Of a stretch of 64,000 nt of DNA, positions 55,263 through 64,000 are shown piece after piece. Source of the DNA: Aphelocoma coerulescens (taxonomy: Eukaryota; Chordata; Aves; Passeriformes; Corvidae). The first letter of the stretch is position 1, and each line of letters begins with the position of its first letter. The stretch is taken from positions 372,001 through 436,000 of the forward strand of contig NW_027184083.1 of assembly GCF_041296385.1 (NCBI RefSeq), written 5' to 3'. The notes under the pieces were generated by a model. It worked only from the letters and a program-made list of their open reading frames with translations, was not told the origin of the DNA and did no database searches. A program made the position numbers and the translations under genes.

Positions 55263-58200
55263 CTTTCTGATTTGTATCAGTCTCTGTCTTCTCGGTGATT
55301 TCGGGAGCAGAAGCTTTCTTCACCCTGGAGTAGTGGATCCACGGTCCCTTGCCTGCAACCTTGACTGCAGTAAAAGTGGTCAGCAAAACTTGGAATGGTC
55401 CCTTCCACTTGGCTTGCAAGGGGTCGCTGTCCCACCACTTGATGTAGACCCAGTCTCCAGGCTGGAATGGATGAGCAGGTGTGTCCAATCCTATTGGTTT
55501 GGATAACATGACGAATCTCTGGAGCTTCTGCAAAGTGGAACTCAGAGCCATTAAATATTTCTGCAAATCATTTTTACCTCTCATATGAATTTCCCCTGGG
55601 ATATGTGGAACCTGGTATGGCCTGCCATATAATATTTCATAGGGACTGATGTTGTCCCTTCTCCTTGGCTGTATGCGGACTCTTAGCAAGGCTATAGGCA
55701 GGGCTTGAACCCATGTCATGGATGTCTCTTGACAAATCTTGCAAATCTGGGTTTTGAGGGTCCCATTCATGCGTTCAACTTTGCCACTTGCCTGGGGCCT
55801 GTATGGTGTGTGCAGGTCCCAGGTAAGTCCCAAAATCCTGCTAACTTCCCCAACCACTGTTGCAACAAAATGTGGTCCCCTATTTGATGACATTCCCAAA
55901 GGAACCCCAAATCTTGGTATTATATGATTGAGCAAAGCTTTCACTACTTCTTTTGCTGTGTTGGTGCGACAGGGGAAAGCCTCAGGCCATCCACTGAAGG
56001 TGTCAACCAGCACCAGTATATACCTGCATCCCTCTTTGCGTGGCATCTCAGCAAAATCTATTTGCCAATAATCTCCCGGGAGATCTCCTGTCTTTGTCAC
56101 TCCTAACACAACTCTCTTGCTTGTGTCAGGGTTGTTTTTACAGCAGGTTTCACACTTGCTTGTTACAGATTGTACAATATCAGTCATTCCTCTCCCTATC
56201 ACTACTTTCCTTAAATGTTTTAAAAGATTTTCTGTTCCCCAGTGGGTGCTTTCATGCTCTTGTTGGGCTATTTCCCGAAGGATCAGGGGTGGAACTACGA
56301 CTTGTCCTACTGGGGTAACAGCCCACCCACCTTCTTTAATTTCAGCTTTAAGGAACTTAATTAATTTGTGATCCCTCTGATCGTATTTTGGGGTAAATGA
56401 TGACAAATCTATCTCTTTCTGTGGTACCACTGCAAAAATGCCTTTTTCTGCAATCCCCCTGGCTGTTTCGTCAGCAAAACGATTTCCCAGTTCGGGGGCT
56501 GTTTTCCCTTTTTGATGACCCTTGCAGTGCATGATAGCCACTTCCATAGGCTTCCAAATGCTCTGTAAAAGTGCAAGAATTTGTTTAGCATGCTTAACTT
56601 CATTACCTTGAGCAGTCAGCAGGCCACGTTCCTTCCAAATAGCTCCATGGGCATGAACAACACTGAAGGCATATTTGGAATCAGTCCATATGTTCACCTT
56701 CTTCCCCTCACTCAGTTCTAGAGCTCTTGTTAGTGCAATGAGTTCAGCTTTCTGTGATGATACATCTGGAGGCAAAGCTTTTGCCTCAATGATCTTATCT
56801 GAGGTGGTTACGGCATAACCAGTCATCCTCCTACCGTTTCTCATGAAGCTGCTCCCATCAGTGTACAATTCCCAATCTGGATCTTTCAAAGGAACATCTT
56901 TCAGGTCTGGTCTGCTGGAATAAGTTTCCTCTATTGTCTGCAAACAATCATGCTCAGGCACACTGTCGAGTAACGTGGATGATAAAAATATTGCAGGGTT
57001 TACCACAGAAGTTGTCTTTAGAGTAACATCGTCCTGTTCTAACAACACAGATTGGTATTTGAGCATCCTGCTAGGGGAGAGCCAGTGTCCCCCCTTTTGC
57101 TCCAGCACATTTATCACTGCATGGGGTACATACACGACAATGTGCTGCCCAAGGGTGAATTTACGGGCCTCCTGTATCAGAAGGACTGTTGCTGCCACAG
57201 CTTTCAAGCATCCTGGCCAACCCTGGGCTACATTGTCTAGTTGTTTTGAGAAATAAGCCACAGCTCTTCGCTGGTCTCCAAGGTGCTGTGCCAGTACCCC
57301 CAGAGCAACATTCAGTCGCTCATGAGTAAAGAGTTCAAAAGGTTTAGTCAAGTCCGGCAGCCCCAAAGCTGGGTCTGACATCAAGGAATGTTTCAGCTGT
57401 TTAAATGCAGCCCTGGCATTCTCTGTCCACATAATTGTCCCCTTTTCAGCTGCTTTAAGGACCTCATATAAAGGTCTCACCAGTATACCGTAGTTTGATA
57501 TCCACAGGCGACACCAACCTACCATTCCCAGGAAGGCCTGCATCTCCCTTATGGTATGGGGCTCTGGAAGTCGACAGATGGCTTCCTTCCGTTCTCTGCT
57601 GAGTTGTCGATGTCCACGGAAAATTTCTAGGCCCAGGTATACTACTGTTTCTCTGGCAACCTGTGCCTTCTCTTTCGAGACCCGATACCCACTTTGGCCC
57701 AAAAAGTTCAACAGACTTACAGTGAGCTTGATGCAGTCATCTCGTGTCTTGGCCGCTATTAAGATGTCATCAACATACTGGAGAACCGCTCCTCCTGGTT
57801 CATGTTTCCTCCAGTCCTCAAGCTCCTTTGCCAGCTGGTTTCCGAATATGGTCGGGCTGTTTTTGAATCCTTGTGGTAAAACTGTCCAGGTGAGCTGGGT
57901 CTTCCTCCCTGTTTCTGGATTTTCCCACTCAAAAGCAAAAAGTTCTTGGCTATTCTTATGCACAGGAATGCAGAAAAAGGCATCCTTGAGATCTAAAACA
58001 GTGAACCACCCTAATTCATTTGTTAGTGTTGTCAGAAGTGTGTAAGGATTCGCTACCACTAGGTGTATGTCCTCTGTTATCTTGTTGATTTCCCTCAAAT
58101 CCTGCACCAACCTGTAGCTTTTACCATCAGCTTTCTTTACTGGCAAGATTGGTGTATTGTATCTGGATTCACACTCCACTAACAACCCATATTTGAGAAA

Positions 58201-58776
58201 TTTTTCGATCACAGGTACTAATCCCTTGCGAGCTTCTAATTTCAGAGGATATTGTCTTTGCCTTACTGGTGTAGCCCCTGCTTTGAGTGTGATACTCACA
58301 GGTTCAGCTTTTTTAGATCTCCCAGGACAATCATTGGCCCACACTATTTGAATGACAGCCTCTTCAACTTCTTTGGGAATTTTTCCATGGCATTCCTGTA
58401 CAAGTATAGCAGCTGCTTCAATAATTTTAGATTCTGGGATTATAACTTTCACTCCCCCTTCTTTTGAAAACTTAATTTCTGCTTCCAATTTTTCCAATAA
58501 ATCTCTGCCTAACAAAGGCATTGGGGAATTTGGCATATACAGGAACTGGTGAGTGACCCAGTGTTTTCCCAATTTAAATTTTAAAGGTTGGAAAAAAGGC
58601 CTTGTTTCACTTACCCCTGTAGCTCCAATCACATCCACAGTGTCTTGACTCAGTTTACCTTTTAAAGTATTTAACACAGAATATGTTGCCCCTGTATCAA
58701 CCAGAAATTCAACATCATCATTCCCCAGCTTAGCTACAACCGAAGGCTCTGCTGGGGTAGTTACCTTTGGTCCCCG
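55252..58776 (-). CDS. pol: ERV-C protease-reverse transcriptase-integrase (via readthrough)
   Basis: Open from the codon after the gag UGA to the stop at 55254-55252, about 1174 residues. Protease has DTGATYSVL. RT has KSYRLVQDLR, LKDAFF and YVDD (LQYVDDILIA). RNase H has YTDGSSF and WTDSKYA. Integrase has the HHCC site (HESTH...CETC), the first D (QIDFAEM) and E (GKVERMN), but the second catalytic residue reads N (SSNRGPHF, where ERV-A has SSDRGPHF). That single change should inactivate integration. No stops or frameshifts. Confidence 0.9.
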   Translation of the reverse strand, partial: RGPKVTTPAEPSVVAKLGNDDVEFLVDTGATYSVLNTLKGKLSQDTVDVIGATGVSETRPFFQPLKFKLGKHWVTHQFLYMPNSPMPLLGRDLLEKLEAEIKFSKEGGVKVIIPESKIIEAAAILVQECHGKIPKEVEEAVIQIVWANDCPGRSKKAEPVSITLKAGATPVRQRQYPLKLEARKGLVPVIEKFLKYGLLVECESRYNTPILPVKKADGKSYRLVQDLREINKITEDIHLVVANPYTLLTTLTNELGWFTVLDLKDAFFCIPVHKNSQELFAFEWENPETGRKTQLTWTVLPQGFKNSPTIFGNQLAKELEDWRKHEPGGAVLQYVDDILIAAKTRDDCIKLTVSLLNFLGQSGYRVSKEKAQVARETVVYLGLEIFRGHRQLSRERKEAICRLPEPHTIREMQAFLGMVGWCRLWISNYGILVRPLYEVLKAAEKGTIMWTENARAAFKQLKHSLMSDPALGLPDLTKPFELFTHERLNVALGVLAQHLGDQRRAVAYFSKQLDNVAQGWPGCLKAVAATVLLIQEARKFTLGQHIVVYVPHAVINVLEQKGGHWLSPSRMLKYQSVLLEQDDVTLKTTSVVNPAIFLSSTLLDSVPEHDCLQTIEETYSSRPDLKDVPLKDPDWELYTDGSSFMRNGRRMTGYAVTTSDKIIEAKALPPDVSSQKAELIALTRALELSEGKKVNIWTDSKYAFSVVHAHGAIWKERGLLTAQGNEVKHAKQILALLQSIWKPMEVAIMHCKGHQKGKTAPELGNRFADETARGIAEKGIFAVVPQKEIDLSSFTPKYDQRDHKLIKFLKAEIKEGGWAVTPVGQVVVPPLILREIAQQEHESTHWGTENLLKHLRKVVIGRGMTDIVQSVTSKCETCCKNNPDTSKRVVLGVTKTGDLPGDYWQIDFAEMPRKEGCRYILVLVDTFSGWPEAFPCRTNTAKEVVKALLNHIIPRFGVPLGMSSNRGPHFVATVVGEVSRILGLTWDLHTPYRPQASGKVERMNGTLKTQICKICQETSMTWVQALPIALLRVRIQPRRRDNISPYEILYGRPYQVPHIPGEIHMRGKNDLQKYLMALSSTLQKLQRFVMLSKPIGLDTPAHPFQPGDWVYIKWWDSDPLQAKWKGPFQVLLTTFTAVKVAGKGPWIHYSRVKKASAPEITEKTETDTNQKDAV

Positions 58777-61401
58777 TCAGTCCATATTTACAGTTAGTTC
58801 CGAAACTGGGGGCTTCTTTTCTGCTCGTGATGGACACTCATTTTTCCAGTGCCCCCGCTTTTTGCAAATTGCACACTGGTCCTCAGATAGGGGAAAAGAG
58901 GGACCCCTTTTTGACGTGTCAGATGACTTTTCCTTATCATACTTCTTCTTGTAGTGGGGTTTATGATGTTTATCTTTGTCTGCTAAGTCTCTGTTCTGGT
59001 ATACTTTCCAGGCTACAGTCAACAATTTACCTATATCCGGTGGCCCATCTATCTTTTGCAGCTTTTTCTTTATGTCATTAGCAGATTGACCTATAAACAG
59101 GTAAGCCAGGTGGATCTGCTGCTCAGGTGAGTCAGGGTCTAAGGTAGTGTATTTTTGTGCAGCCTCTTTAAGCCTATTCAGAAACTCTGTGGGGGTCTCA
59201 TTTGGATTTTGTTTGATCTCATATAACCTAGCCCAATTCACTGCTTTAGGGACGGCACATTTTAACGCAACAACCACCCATTTTTGGTATTGCTTCAGTT
59301 TTTCCATCTGTTCTGGGACATTAGGATCCCAGTTAGGGTTTGCTAGGGGATAGATATCATTAACTGACCCTTGAAGACTCCCAGTTGCAATTTGAATTTC
59401 TATAGCAGATATAGCAGCTTTGTTGACCATTTCTCTTTCTGTTTTATCCAATAATTCATCTAGCATAACATTTAGATCACCCCAATCTGGGTTTTGAGTT
59501 TTTATGGCCATTTCTACACGCATAGCTACTTTCTCTGGGTTGTCCCTGTACTTCCCAATTGAGTTTTTCCACTGCTGTAATTCTCCGAGAGAATATGGCA
59601 CTTTTATAGAAATAACTCCTTGATTTCCCACAGCCTGTCTCAGAGGTGCTTCTAACACAAGTTCTTCTTCCCCCCCTTTATCTGTTTTGGACCTTGTGTG
59701 TTTAGCGACGGGACTGACTGCTCTCATAGCTTCTCGGGCTATCCTGCCCCTTCTCCTACCACCCTCCCCGTGAGAACCATCTGTATCAAAATCATCCCAT
59801 TCGCTTTTAACTGAAATTGGTTCATTGGTTTTAAAACTTGTTCCAGGCAAATGTTGATCAGGAACTGTCTCGCTCTTTGCGGCAGTGGAGGGGTAGGGAG
59901 GCAGGGGCTGCAAGCAGGTTCTCCCGTCCCTAGCTCTGTAAGAGCCGCCTGGGTCGGGGCCATCCCATCTGCCCTCAGCTTTAACACTGCCTGTGCCGCA
60001 GGGTGGGGAGAGCGACCGGCTCCTCCTGCCTCTGGCTCGGAAACTTGCGGTTCTTTGGATTGGGGAATGCCGCCGCAATTGCCCGTGTCCATTTCTACCT
60101 TCACTTCTGTGTTCAGGGTATTCGGGGAAAGGCGGCCAGCCTGCCCCTTCCCCTCCCTCTTCCCCGGCTCTGCCTCTGGAAAGGTCAGGGGGCGGCGGCC
60201 AATCCACCCCTTCCCTGACTCTGGAAAGGTCAGGGGGCGGTGGAATACCTGCCTCTTCTCTGCCTCTGGGGAGGTCAGGGGGCAGTGGCCAGTCTGCTCT
60301 TTCTCCGCCCCTGGAAAAGTCAGGGGGCAGCGGCCAATCCACCCCTTCCCTGCCCCTGAAAAAGTCAGGGGGCGGTGGCATACCTGCTTCTTCTCTGCCT
60401 CTGGGGCGGTCAGGGGGCGGCGGCCAATCCGCATCTCTCCTACCTCTGCACTCGCCCTCCGCCCCTGACGAGTCTGGGGGTGGGGGGGCCCCGCGCCGCT
60501 CCTCCTGCTTGGAGCCGGCCGCCTGCCCCCTCCCCTGCCCCCGCCCTGACAGGGGCGGGGACAGGGGAGGCGGCGGCGGAGGCGGCGGCGGCGGCAGTGG
60601 CGGTAGCAGTAATGGGGGAGCCACTGCTCCCCCATCCCCCGCCCCCACTTGTGCGGACTGCCCCGGCGGCGGTGGCGGCGGCGGCGGCGGCGGCGGTGGG
60701 GGAGCCACTGCTCCCCCATCCCCCGCCCCCACCTGTGCGGGCTGCCCCGGAGGCGGCAGTGGCGGCGGTGGCGGCGGCGGTGGTGGTGGGGGAGCCACTG
60801 CTCCCCCATCCCCCGCCCCCACCTGTGCGGGCTGCCCCGGAGGCGGTGGCGGCAGCAGCGGTGGCGGCAGCGGTGGTGGGGGCGGCGGCGGCGGCGGAGC
60901 CACCGCTCCCCCACCCCCCCCCTGTGCGGGCTGCCCCGGCGGTTGAACCGGGGGGGGAGACCCCCCCTCGGTGCGCAAAGCTGGTGCTACCATATCTGTA
61001 TCTGTCATATCAATTTCTCTGTCCGTATTAGTATACGAGTCAGCTTGCTGCGGCTTTTTCTTTCCCTTTCTCTTCCTCAAAGTCATTTCCATATTACTTT
61101 TGTCTACCACATATGCTTCTTCCCTGTTCAAATACATAGTAAAAAGTTCTGCATATCTTAGTTCATCAAACCTACGTAATGATCTCAATTCTGCAATCAG
61201 GTCATTAATGATGTTATTTTCCAAACTCCAATAGCGAGGCCAATTTCCTTGACTTAGTTTTAAAGTTGGCCAAACCCGTGTGGACAGTCTAATCAATTCT
61301 CGGGTATCCAAAGTAGTTTTTCGCCCTGTCAGCCATTTCCAGTGTTTTATTATCAGCTCTAATGGGCTGTTAGGAGGGATTTTTTCATTCACACCACCCA
61401 T
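58777..61401 (-). CDS. gag: ERV-C Gag with two proline-rich repeat arrays
   Basis: 874 residues from ATG at 61401; it begins Met-Gly-Gly (myristoylation). In order: matrix-like residues 1-120; a proline-rich block with array 1 (about four units of GQPAQVGAGDGGAVAP plus poly-Pro) and array 2 (15-residue units such as DWPLPPDFSRGRE, at least six, exactly 45 bp apart); a second linker; capsid starting near PLRQAVG with YRDNPEKVA and a major-homology motif (QNPNETPTEFLNRL); and one CCHC knuckle (CAICKKRGHWKNEC). It is far longer than usual gamma Gag (about 500-540), owing to the arrays. It ends in TGA followed by CGG, in frame with pro-pol. Confidence 0.9.
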   Translation of the reverse strand: MGGVNEKIPPNSPLELIIKHWKWLTGRKTTLDTRELIRLSTRVWPTLKLSQGNWPRYWSLENNIINDLIAELRSLRRFDELRYAELFTMYLNREEAYVVDKSNMEMTLRKRKGKKKPQQADSYTNTDREIDMTDTDMVAPALRTEGGSPPPVQPPGQPAQGGGGGAVAPPPPPPPPPLPPPLLPPPPPGQPAQVGAGDGGAVAPPPPPPPPPPPLPPPGQPAQVGAGDGGAVAPPPPPPPPPPPPPGQSAQVGAGDGGAVAPPLLLPPLPPPPPPPPPPLSPPLSGRGQGRGQAAGSKQEERRGAPPPPDSSGAEGECRGRRDADWPPPPDRPRGREEAGMPPPPDFFRGREGVDWPLPPDFSRGGERADWPLPPDLPRGREEAGIPPPPDLSRVREGVDWPPPPDLSRGRAGEEGGEGAGWPPFPEYPEHRSEGRNGHGQLRRHSPIQRTASFRARGRRSRSLSPPCGTGSVKAEGRWDGPDPGGSYRARDGRTCLQPLPPYPSTAAKSETVPDQHLPGTSFKTNEPISVKSEWDDFDTDGSHGEGGRRRGRIAREAMRAVSPVAKHTRSKTDKGGEEELVLEAPLRQAVGNQGVISIKVPYSLGELQQWKNSIGKYRDNPEKVAMRVEMAIKTQNPDWGDLNVMLDELLDKTEREMVNKAAISAIEIQIATGSLQGSVNDIYPLANPNWDPNVPEQMEKLKQYQKWVVVALKCAVPKAVNWARLYEIKQNPNETPTEFLNRLKEAAQKYTTLDPDSPEQQIHLAYLFIGQSANDIKKKLQKIDGPPDIGKLLTVAWKVYQNRDLADKDKHHKPHYKKKYDKEKSSDTSKRGPSFPLSEDQCAICKKRGHWKNECPSRAEKKPPVSELTVNMD
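60180..60460 (-). repeat. 45-bp tandem repeat in ERV-C gag (array 2)
   Basis: GTCAGGGGGC recurs at 60184, 60229, 60274, 60319, 60364 and 60409, exactly 45 bp apart, encoding 15-residue Gag units on the minus strand. A degenerate unit follows near 60472. Confidence 0.92.
60560..60950 (-). repeat. Poly-Pro repeat array in ERV-C gag (array 1)
   Basis: Units centred on GGAGCCACTGCTCCCCC recur near 60621, 60705, 60795 and 60900, separated by (GGC)n-like runs of variable length. On the minus strand they encode Pro runs and GQPAQVGAGDGGAVAP. Confidence 0.9.
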
Positions 61402-62010
61402 ATTTTCTCACAGACAGGAAAACTCTGCCAGAGGAAAGCTCTCAACTCCGGAATTCAACCTGCAGTCTGTCCTTGGAATTCCGATTTCCCAGGCAGTTTA
61501 TCTAGGTTACTACACAAACACTTCAAAACAGCACTTTAAAACACTAAAAAGCAACTAGTTTTAGCAAGCAGTAAATGCGCGCGCGCGAAAATCTGGTCTC
61601 AAAAGGATTCGAACCCTCAACTTCCTGACGCCTCAACCAACCAACCAACCAACCAACCAACCTCTGAGCCACTCCTGCGGCTGCCTCGGGTGCAGCCTCT
61701 GGGCTCCTGTGGATTCAACGGAGGGCGTCCCCTCCTTTCCACAGTTCGCAGGGGAAAAGTTTAAGCTTTCCCCTTTTGTGGGCTTTCATACCCCCAACCT
61801 TTCCAACCCCCTTGGAGATCTCCTTCCCTAGTGCTAGCACAGTTTCAGTAAGTACTGATCCCCTTTTCACTCACCTCTTTCCGTGCTGGGTCCTAAAGTC
61901 CTGGTCACAGTCTTAGATTGTTGCTCCGGCCCCTCTGTAATTTGCCGGCAAAGAAAGGGGCAAAGCAAGATGTGTTCCAACCCAAGACTGCGAGTTTCAA
62001 GGTCTTCAGG
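61402..62010 (-). other. ERV-C leader with tRNA-like segment and (CCAA)n
   Basis: The leader contains GCGCGCGCG (61579-61587), a tRNA-like stretch at about 61594-61690 whose 3' part has a perfect B box (minus GGTTCGAATCC, 61615-61605) and ends in CCA (61596-61594), and a (CCAA)n run at 61641-61661. The tRNA-like part is interrupted by that run and lacks a clean acceptor stem, so I do not call a tRNA gene. Confidence 0.55.
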
Positions 62011-62028
62011 GTCCCTTCGTGGTCGCCA
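62011..62028 (-). promoter_or_regulatory. ERV-C primer binding site, tRNA-Arg
   Basis: Minus TGGCGACCACGAAGGGAC fits the 3' end of tRNA-Arg (CCG/TCG type) over 18 nt. It lies 30 nt from the heptamer TGATGCC, which is further than the 6 nt seen in ERV-A. Confidence 0.8.
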
Positions 62029-62065
62029 GCATCCTAATCCTGACAGCAGGAGAGTGTATGATGCC

Positions 62066-63904
62066 GCTTCATGTAACACAAACTAGTTTAGAACATCATT
62101 CTGCTTTGTCTGCTTTTATCTCAGTAGTTGCCCTGTTCCTTTTTGATTATGACCCCTTCTTCATAATTATTGACTTAAAAAAGGCTTGTGAACAATTCAT
62201 CTCTGTGTGCTTTGCTATATACCTCCTCCTCACTTGAAACAGCATGGCCATACTTTGCTGGAGCTGCTTTGGCACATCTCTGTACGACAGTATCAGACAG
62301 TGCCACAAATTGCTGTAAAAAAAGGATGTTATTGGATGAATACTTTCATTTAGAGTGTTTCTATTGTTTCCATGTAAGCTTCAGTACACCAGTGTATCAT
62401 ATACCTGCATTCAGGAGGAAGGAACCCCCCCCCGAGTCCACAGGATTATACGCTTTGCAGTTTTTAGTAGAGGACCTCACTTAGAATGACAGCAGAATAT
62501 GATAAAGTTGCTTGAATTACCATATATTAAGTAGAACAGGAACTGCAGATCAGAGCCTCTCTGTTAATTAATTAATACCCAAACTCCACAATAGTAGTCA
62601 TAAATCATGCTAGGACTTTGTCAAGTTTTATTTGTAAGCCCCTGTGATGTTGTTGGAACACACTGCATTGCTCACTGCTCCGTTTGGTTGTTGAGATCAT
62701 ACAAAGGAGCCAGACCCTTGGTGGCAGCAAGAAATTGGGCAGATGCTCTCAGCTGGCTTTTCCATGCTTCTTGTCTTCCAAAGACAAGCTGGAAAAAAAT
62801 GGTTTTTTAGCAATAGGCTGAACACTAGTTTCCCAAGAGGAATAGTAGAAGATTTGCTGCTTGAGAATTTTAGAAACACTGAAATTAGTGAAGGAGGATG
62901 GTAAGGGAGAGAAGATGGGATAAGTACAGGTGCCTACTTGTAAAATTAGTGACTTCTGCTTGGAGAGGCTGCTCTTTCTGAGCTGCCAATGAAAAGAGTG
63001 ATTTGGGTGGGGAAGGACTGAGCAATGACACCCATCAACAAAAGCCTTTGAACAGCCAGTTCAGTCCATTTGTGTACACCTGAGCACTGTTCAGCGGACA
63101 TGTGGATGCCTCCACTGCCAAGCAGAGCCTGCTGGCAGTAGACTTGCTTTTCTTAGTTACTTTTCATGCAGCTTTTAGAAGCATCCCTTGGGATCTGCAA
63201 AACAGAGGTTTGCAGTCATTGCTTTAGTAGCAGATGTAGCCAAGCTCCATTGTTCCCACATGGCTGGGATGTGTCTGGCACAGGGTCTCGCTGGCCCATG
63301 TCTCTTCATCTTCCAGCTCCCTTGGCTTTCTGAGAGCCAAGCAGCACCACAAGCATAGCCCTAGTAATACTTCAGAATGGTTTTGTCTGTTTTGCCACAA
63401 ACAGGGAACTCCAGGAAGGCAGAAATATCACAAGCTTGTTCAAGCAACTTTTCACAAGATAATGGCTGCAGAAAAAATGGAATATATTCCAGTGGGATAC
63501 GCTGCAAAATGTTCAGGTTATGGTAGTTCTTAAAAGTCTAAACTGTTGGCTTCCTCTGGTCTCTGCGGGAGGAGAATAAGCTCGTTATTTCCACTTTTTT
63601 AACAGTTCTGCTCTTCTCCTCATTAAATATGTTTTCCTTCATTCAAGCAAACCACATTGCCTCTCCTAGTCTCTACTTCACCTTCTCCTCCTTTCCCAAG
63701 GCTTTTTTTCTGTGTTTTCTGTATTAATTTCTTACATCCAGCTTCTAGTACCAGGCAGCCTTCACTATTCGATCCTCTGGGTCAGGGGCACAGCCAGCCT
63801 TAGAGGTAAAAGGTTCTGAATCCATAACACAATCAGTCTCCCTAAGAGCAAATAATATGTGAACAAGGTTGGGGTGTTGCTGGCATACTCACTATGAGCG
63901 CAGG
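62066..63904. other. Unique intron-like sequence
   Basis: No supported gene, RNA or repeat. Confidence 0.5.
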
Positions 63905-64000
63905 TGTTACCAAAAATTTGGTAAAATAAAAATCTCCTTAACACCAGTGTAGCATTAAGAAGCAGGCATTCTTTATTCACTGAATGCATGGGGGGGATAG
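63905..64000 (-). mobile_element. LTR-E, cut by the window edge
   Basis: TGTTACCAAAAATTTGG at 63905 onward matches 7766-7850, including the minus-strand AATAAAGAATGCC polyadenylation region. The element continues past the window. Confidence 0.65.

Larger units (their letters stand above)
53612..62065 (-). mobile_element. ERV-C, gammaretrovirus-like provirus with open genes, 5' LTR not found
   Basis: Minus-strand order: primer site (62028-62011), leader, gag, UGA, pro-pol, env, polypurine tract, 3' LTR (54110-53612). gag, pro-pol and env have no stop or frameshift apart from the gag UGA. Upstream of the primer site there is no LTR-C sequence, only the heptamer TGATGCC at 62059-62065 before unrelated DNA, so the 5' LTR is truncated or rearranged away. 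The second integrase Asp is changed. Closest relative in the window: ERV-A. Confidence 0.88.

Noticed and set aside
59739..60946. Long ORFs (391 residues on minus in another frame, 317 and 218 on plus) across the gag repeats of ERV-C
   Set aside because: They come from GC-rich in-frame-compatible repeats without stops; they encode low-complexity Arg/His or Gly/Ala runs, and the Gag frame explains the region fully.
62041..62065. TGATGCC at 62059 as the start of the ERV-C 5' LTR
   Set aside because: Only seven bases match LTR-C; the following sequence is unrelated, and the distance to the primer site is unusual.
1..64000. CRISPR arrays, bacterial operons, riboswitches or rho-independent terminators
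   Set aside because: The window is avian nuclear DNA; no such structures were seen, and the direct repeats present are LTRs or minisatellites.

Overview
This window is nuclear DNA from a bird, most likely a songbird. The evidence is CR1 LINE fragments, many avian-type LTRs, and one host exon (53214-53316, + strand) that I recognise as FAM219A or its close paralogue. No other host exon was found. The window therefore appears to be mainly intronic sequence of that gene, filled with endogenous retroviruses (ERVs). FAM219A lies on human chromosome 9p, which corresponds to the avian Z. Together with the load of young, nested ERVs this suggests a sex chromosome (Z, or a W gametolog), but that is inference.

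Layout. 1-1738: a Gag-like ORF on the minus strand with a probable LTR behind it. 2081-11403: solo LTRs, a CR1 3' end, and a decayed gamma-type provirus (ERV-D, 7766-10993). 11404-26079: a multi-level nest. A CR1 element was hit by LTR-A, which was hit by the nearly intact provirus ERV-A (12663-21970, minus). The same CR1 was hit by another LTR, which itself holds a solo LTR-C. 27890-38957: solo LTRs, several nested and most with perfect target-site duplications (TSDs), separated by unique sequence. 39822-51283: an alpharetrovirus-like deleted provirus (ERV-F, minus) holds an env-less betaretrovirus-like provirus (ERV-B, plus), whose RNase H region holds LTR-A copy 3. 53612-62065: ERV-C (minus), with open gag, pro-pol and env but no recognisable 5' LTR.

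ERV-A and ERV-C are relatives. Both have a 4-bp TSD family signature (on the provirus or its solo LTRs), a tRNA-Arg-like primer site, a Gag with one CCHC knuckle, and a pro-pol frame behind an in-frame UGA. Their Env proteins are very different. ERV-C has a compact 361-residue Env with CXXC, furin and CX6CC motifs. ERV-A has an Env of about 858 residues whose first 325 residues look like three tandem immunoglobulin-like domains placed ahead of a conventional SU/TM. This Ig-bearing Env is the most unusual object in the window.

Three fossils of reverse transcription also stand out. One is a tRNA-Lys sequence with its CCA joined to a short inverted cDNA copy of U5, at the primer site of ERV-D. 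Another is an LTR-A insertion whose integrated end lies 43 bp past the LTR, beyond a tRNA-Val primer site. The third is a defective but almost LTR-identical ERV-B. ERVs are described only as they stand, with their breaks.
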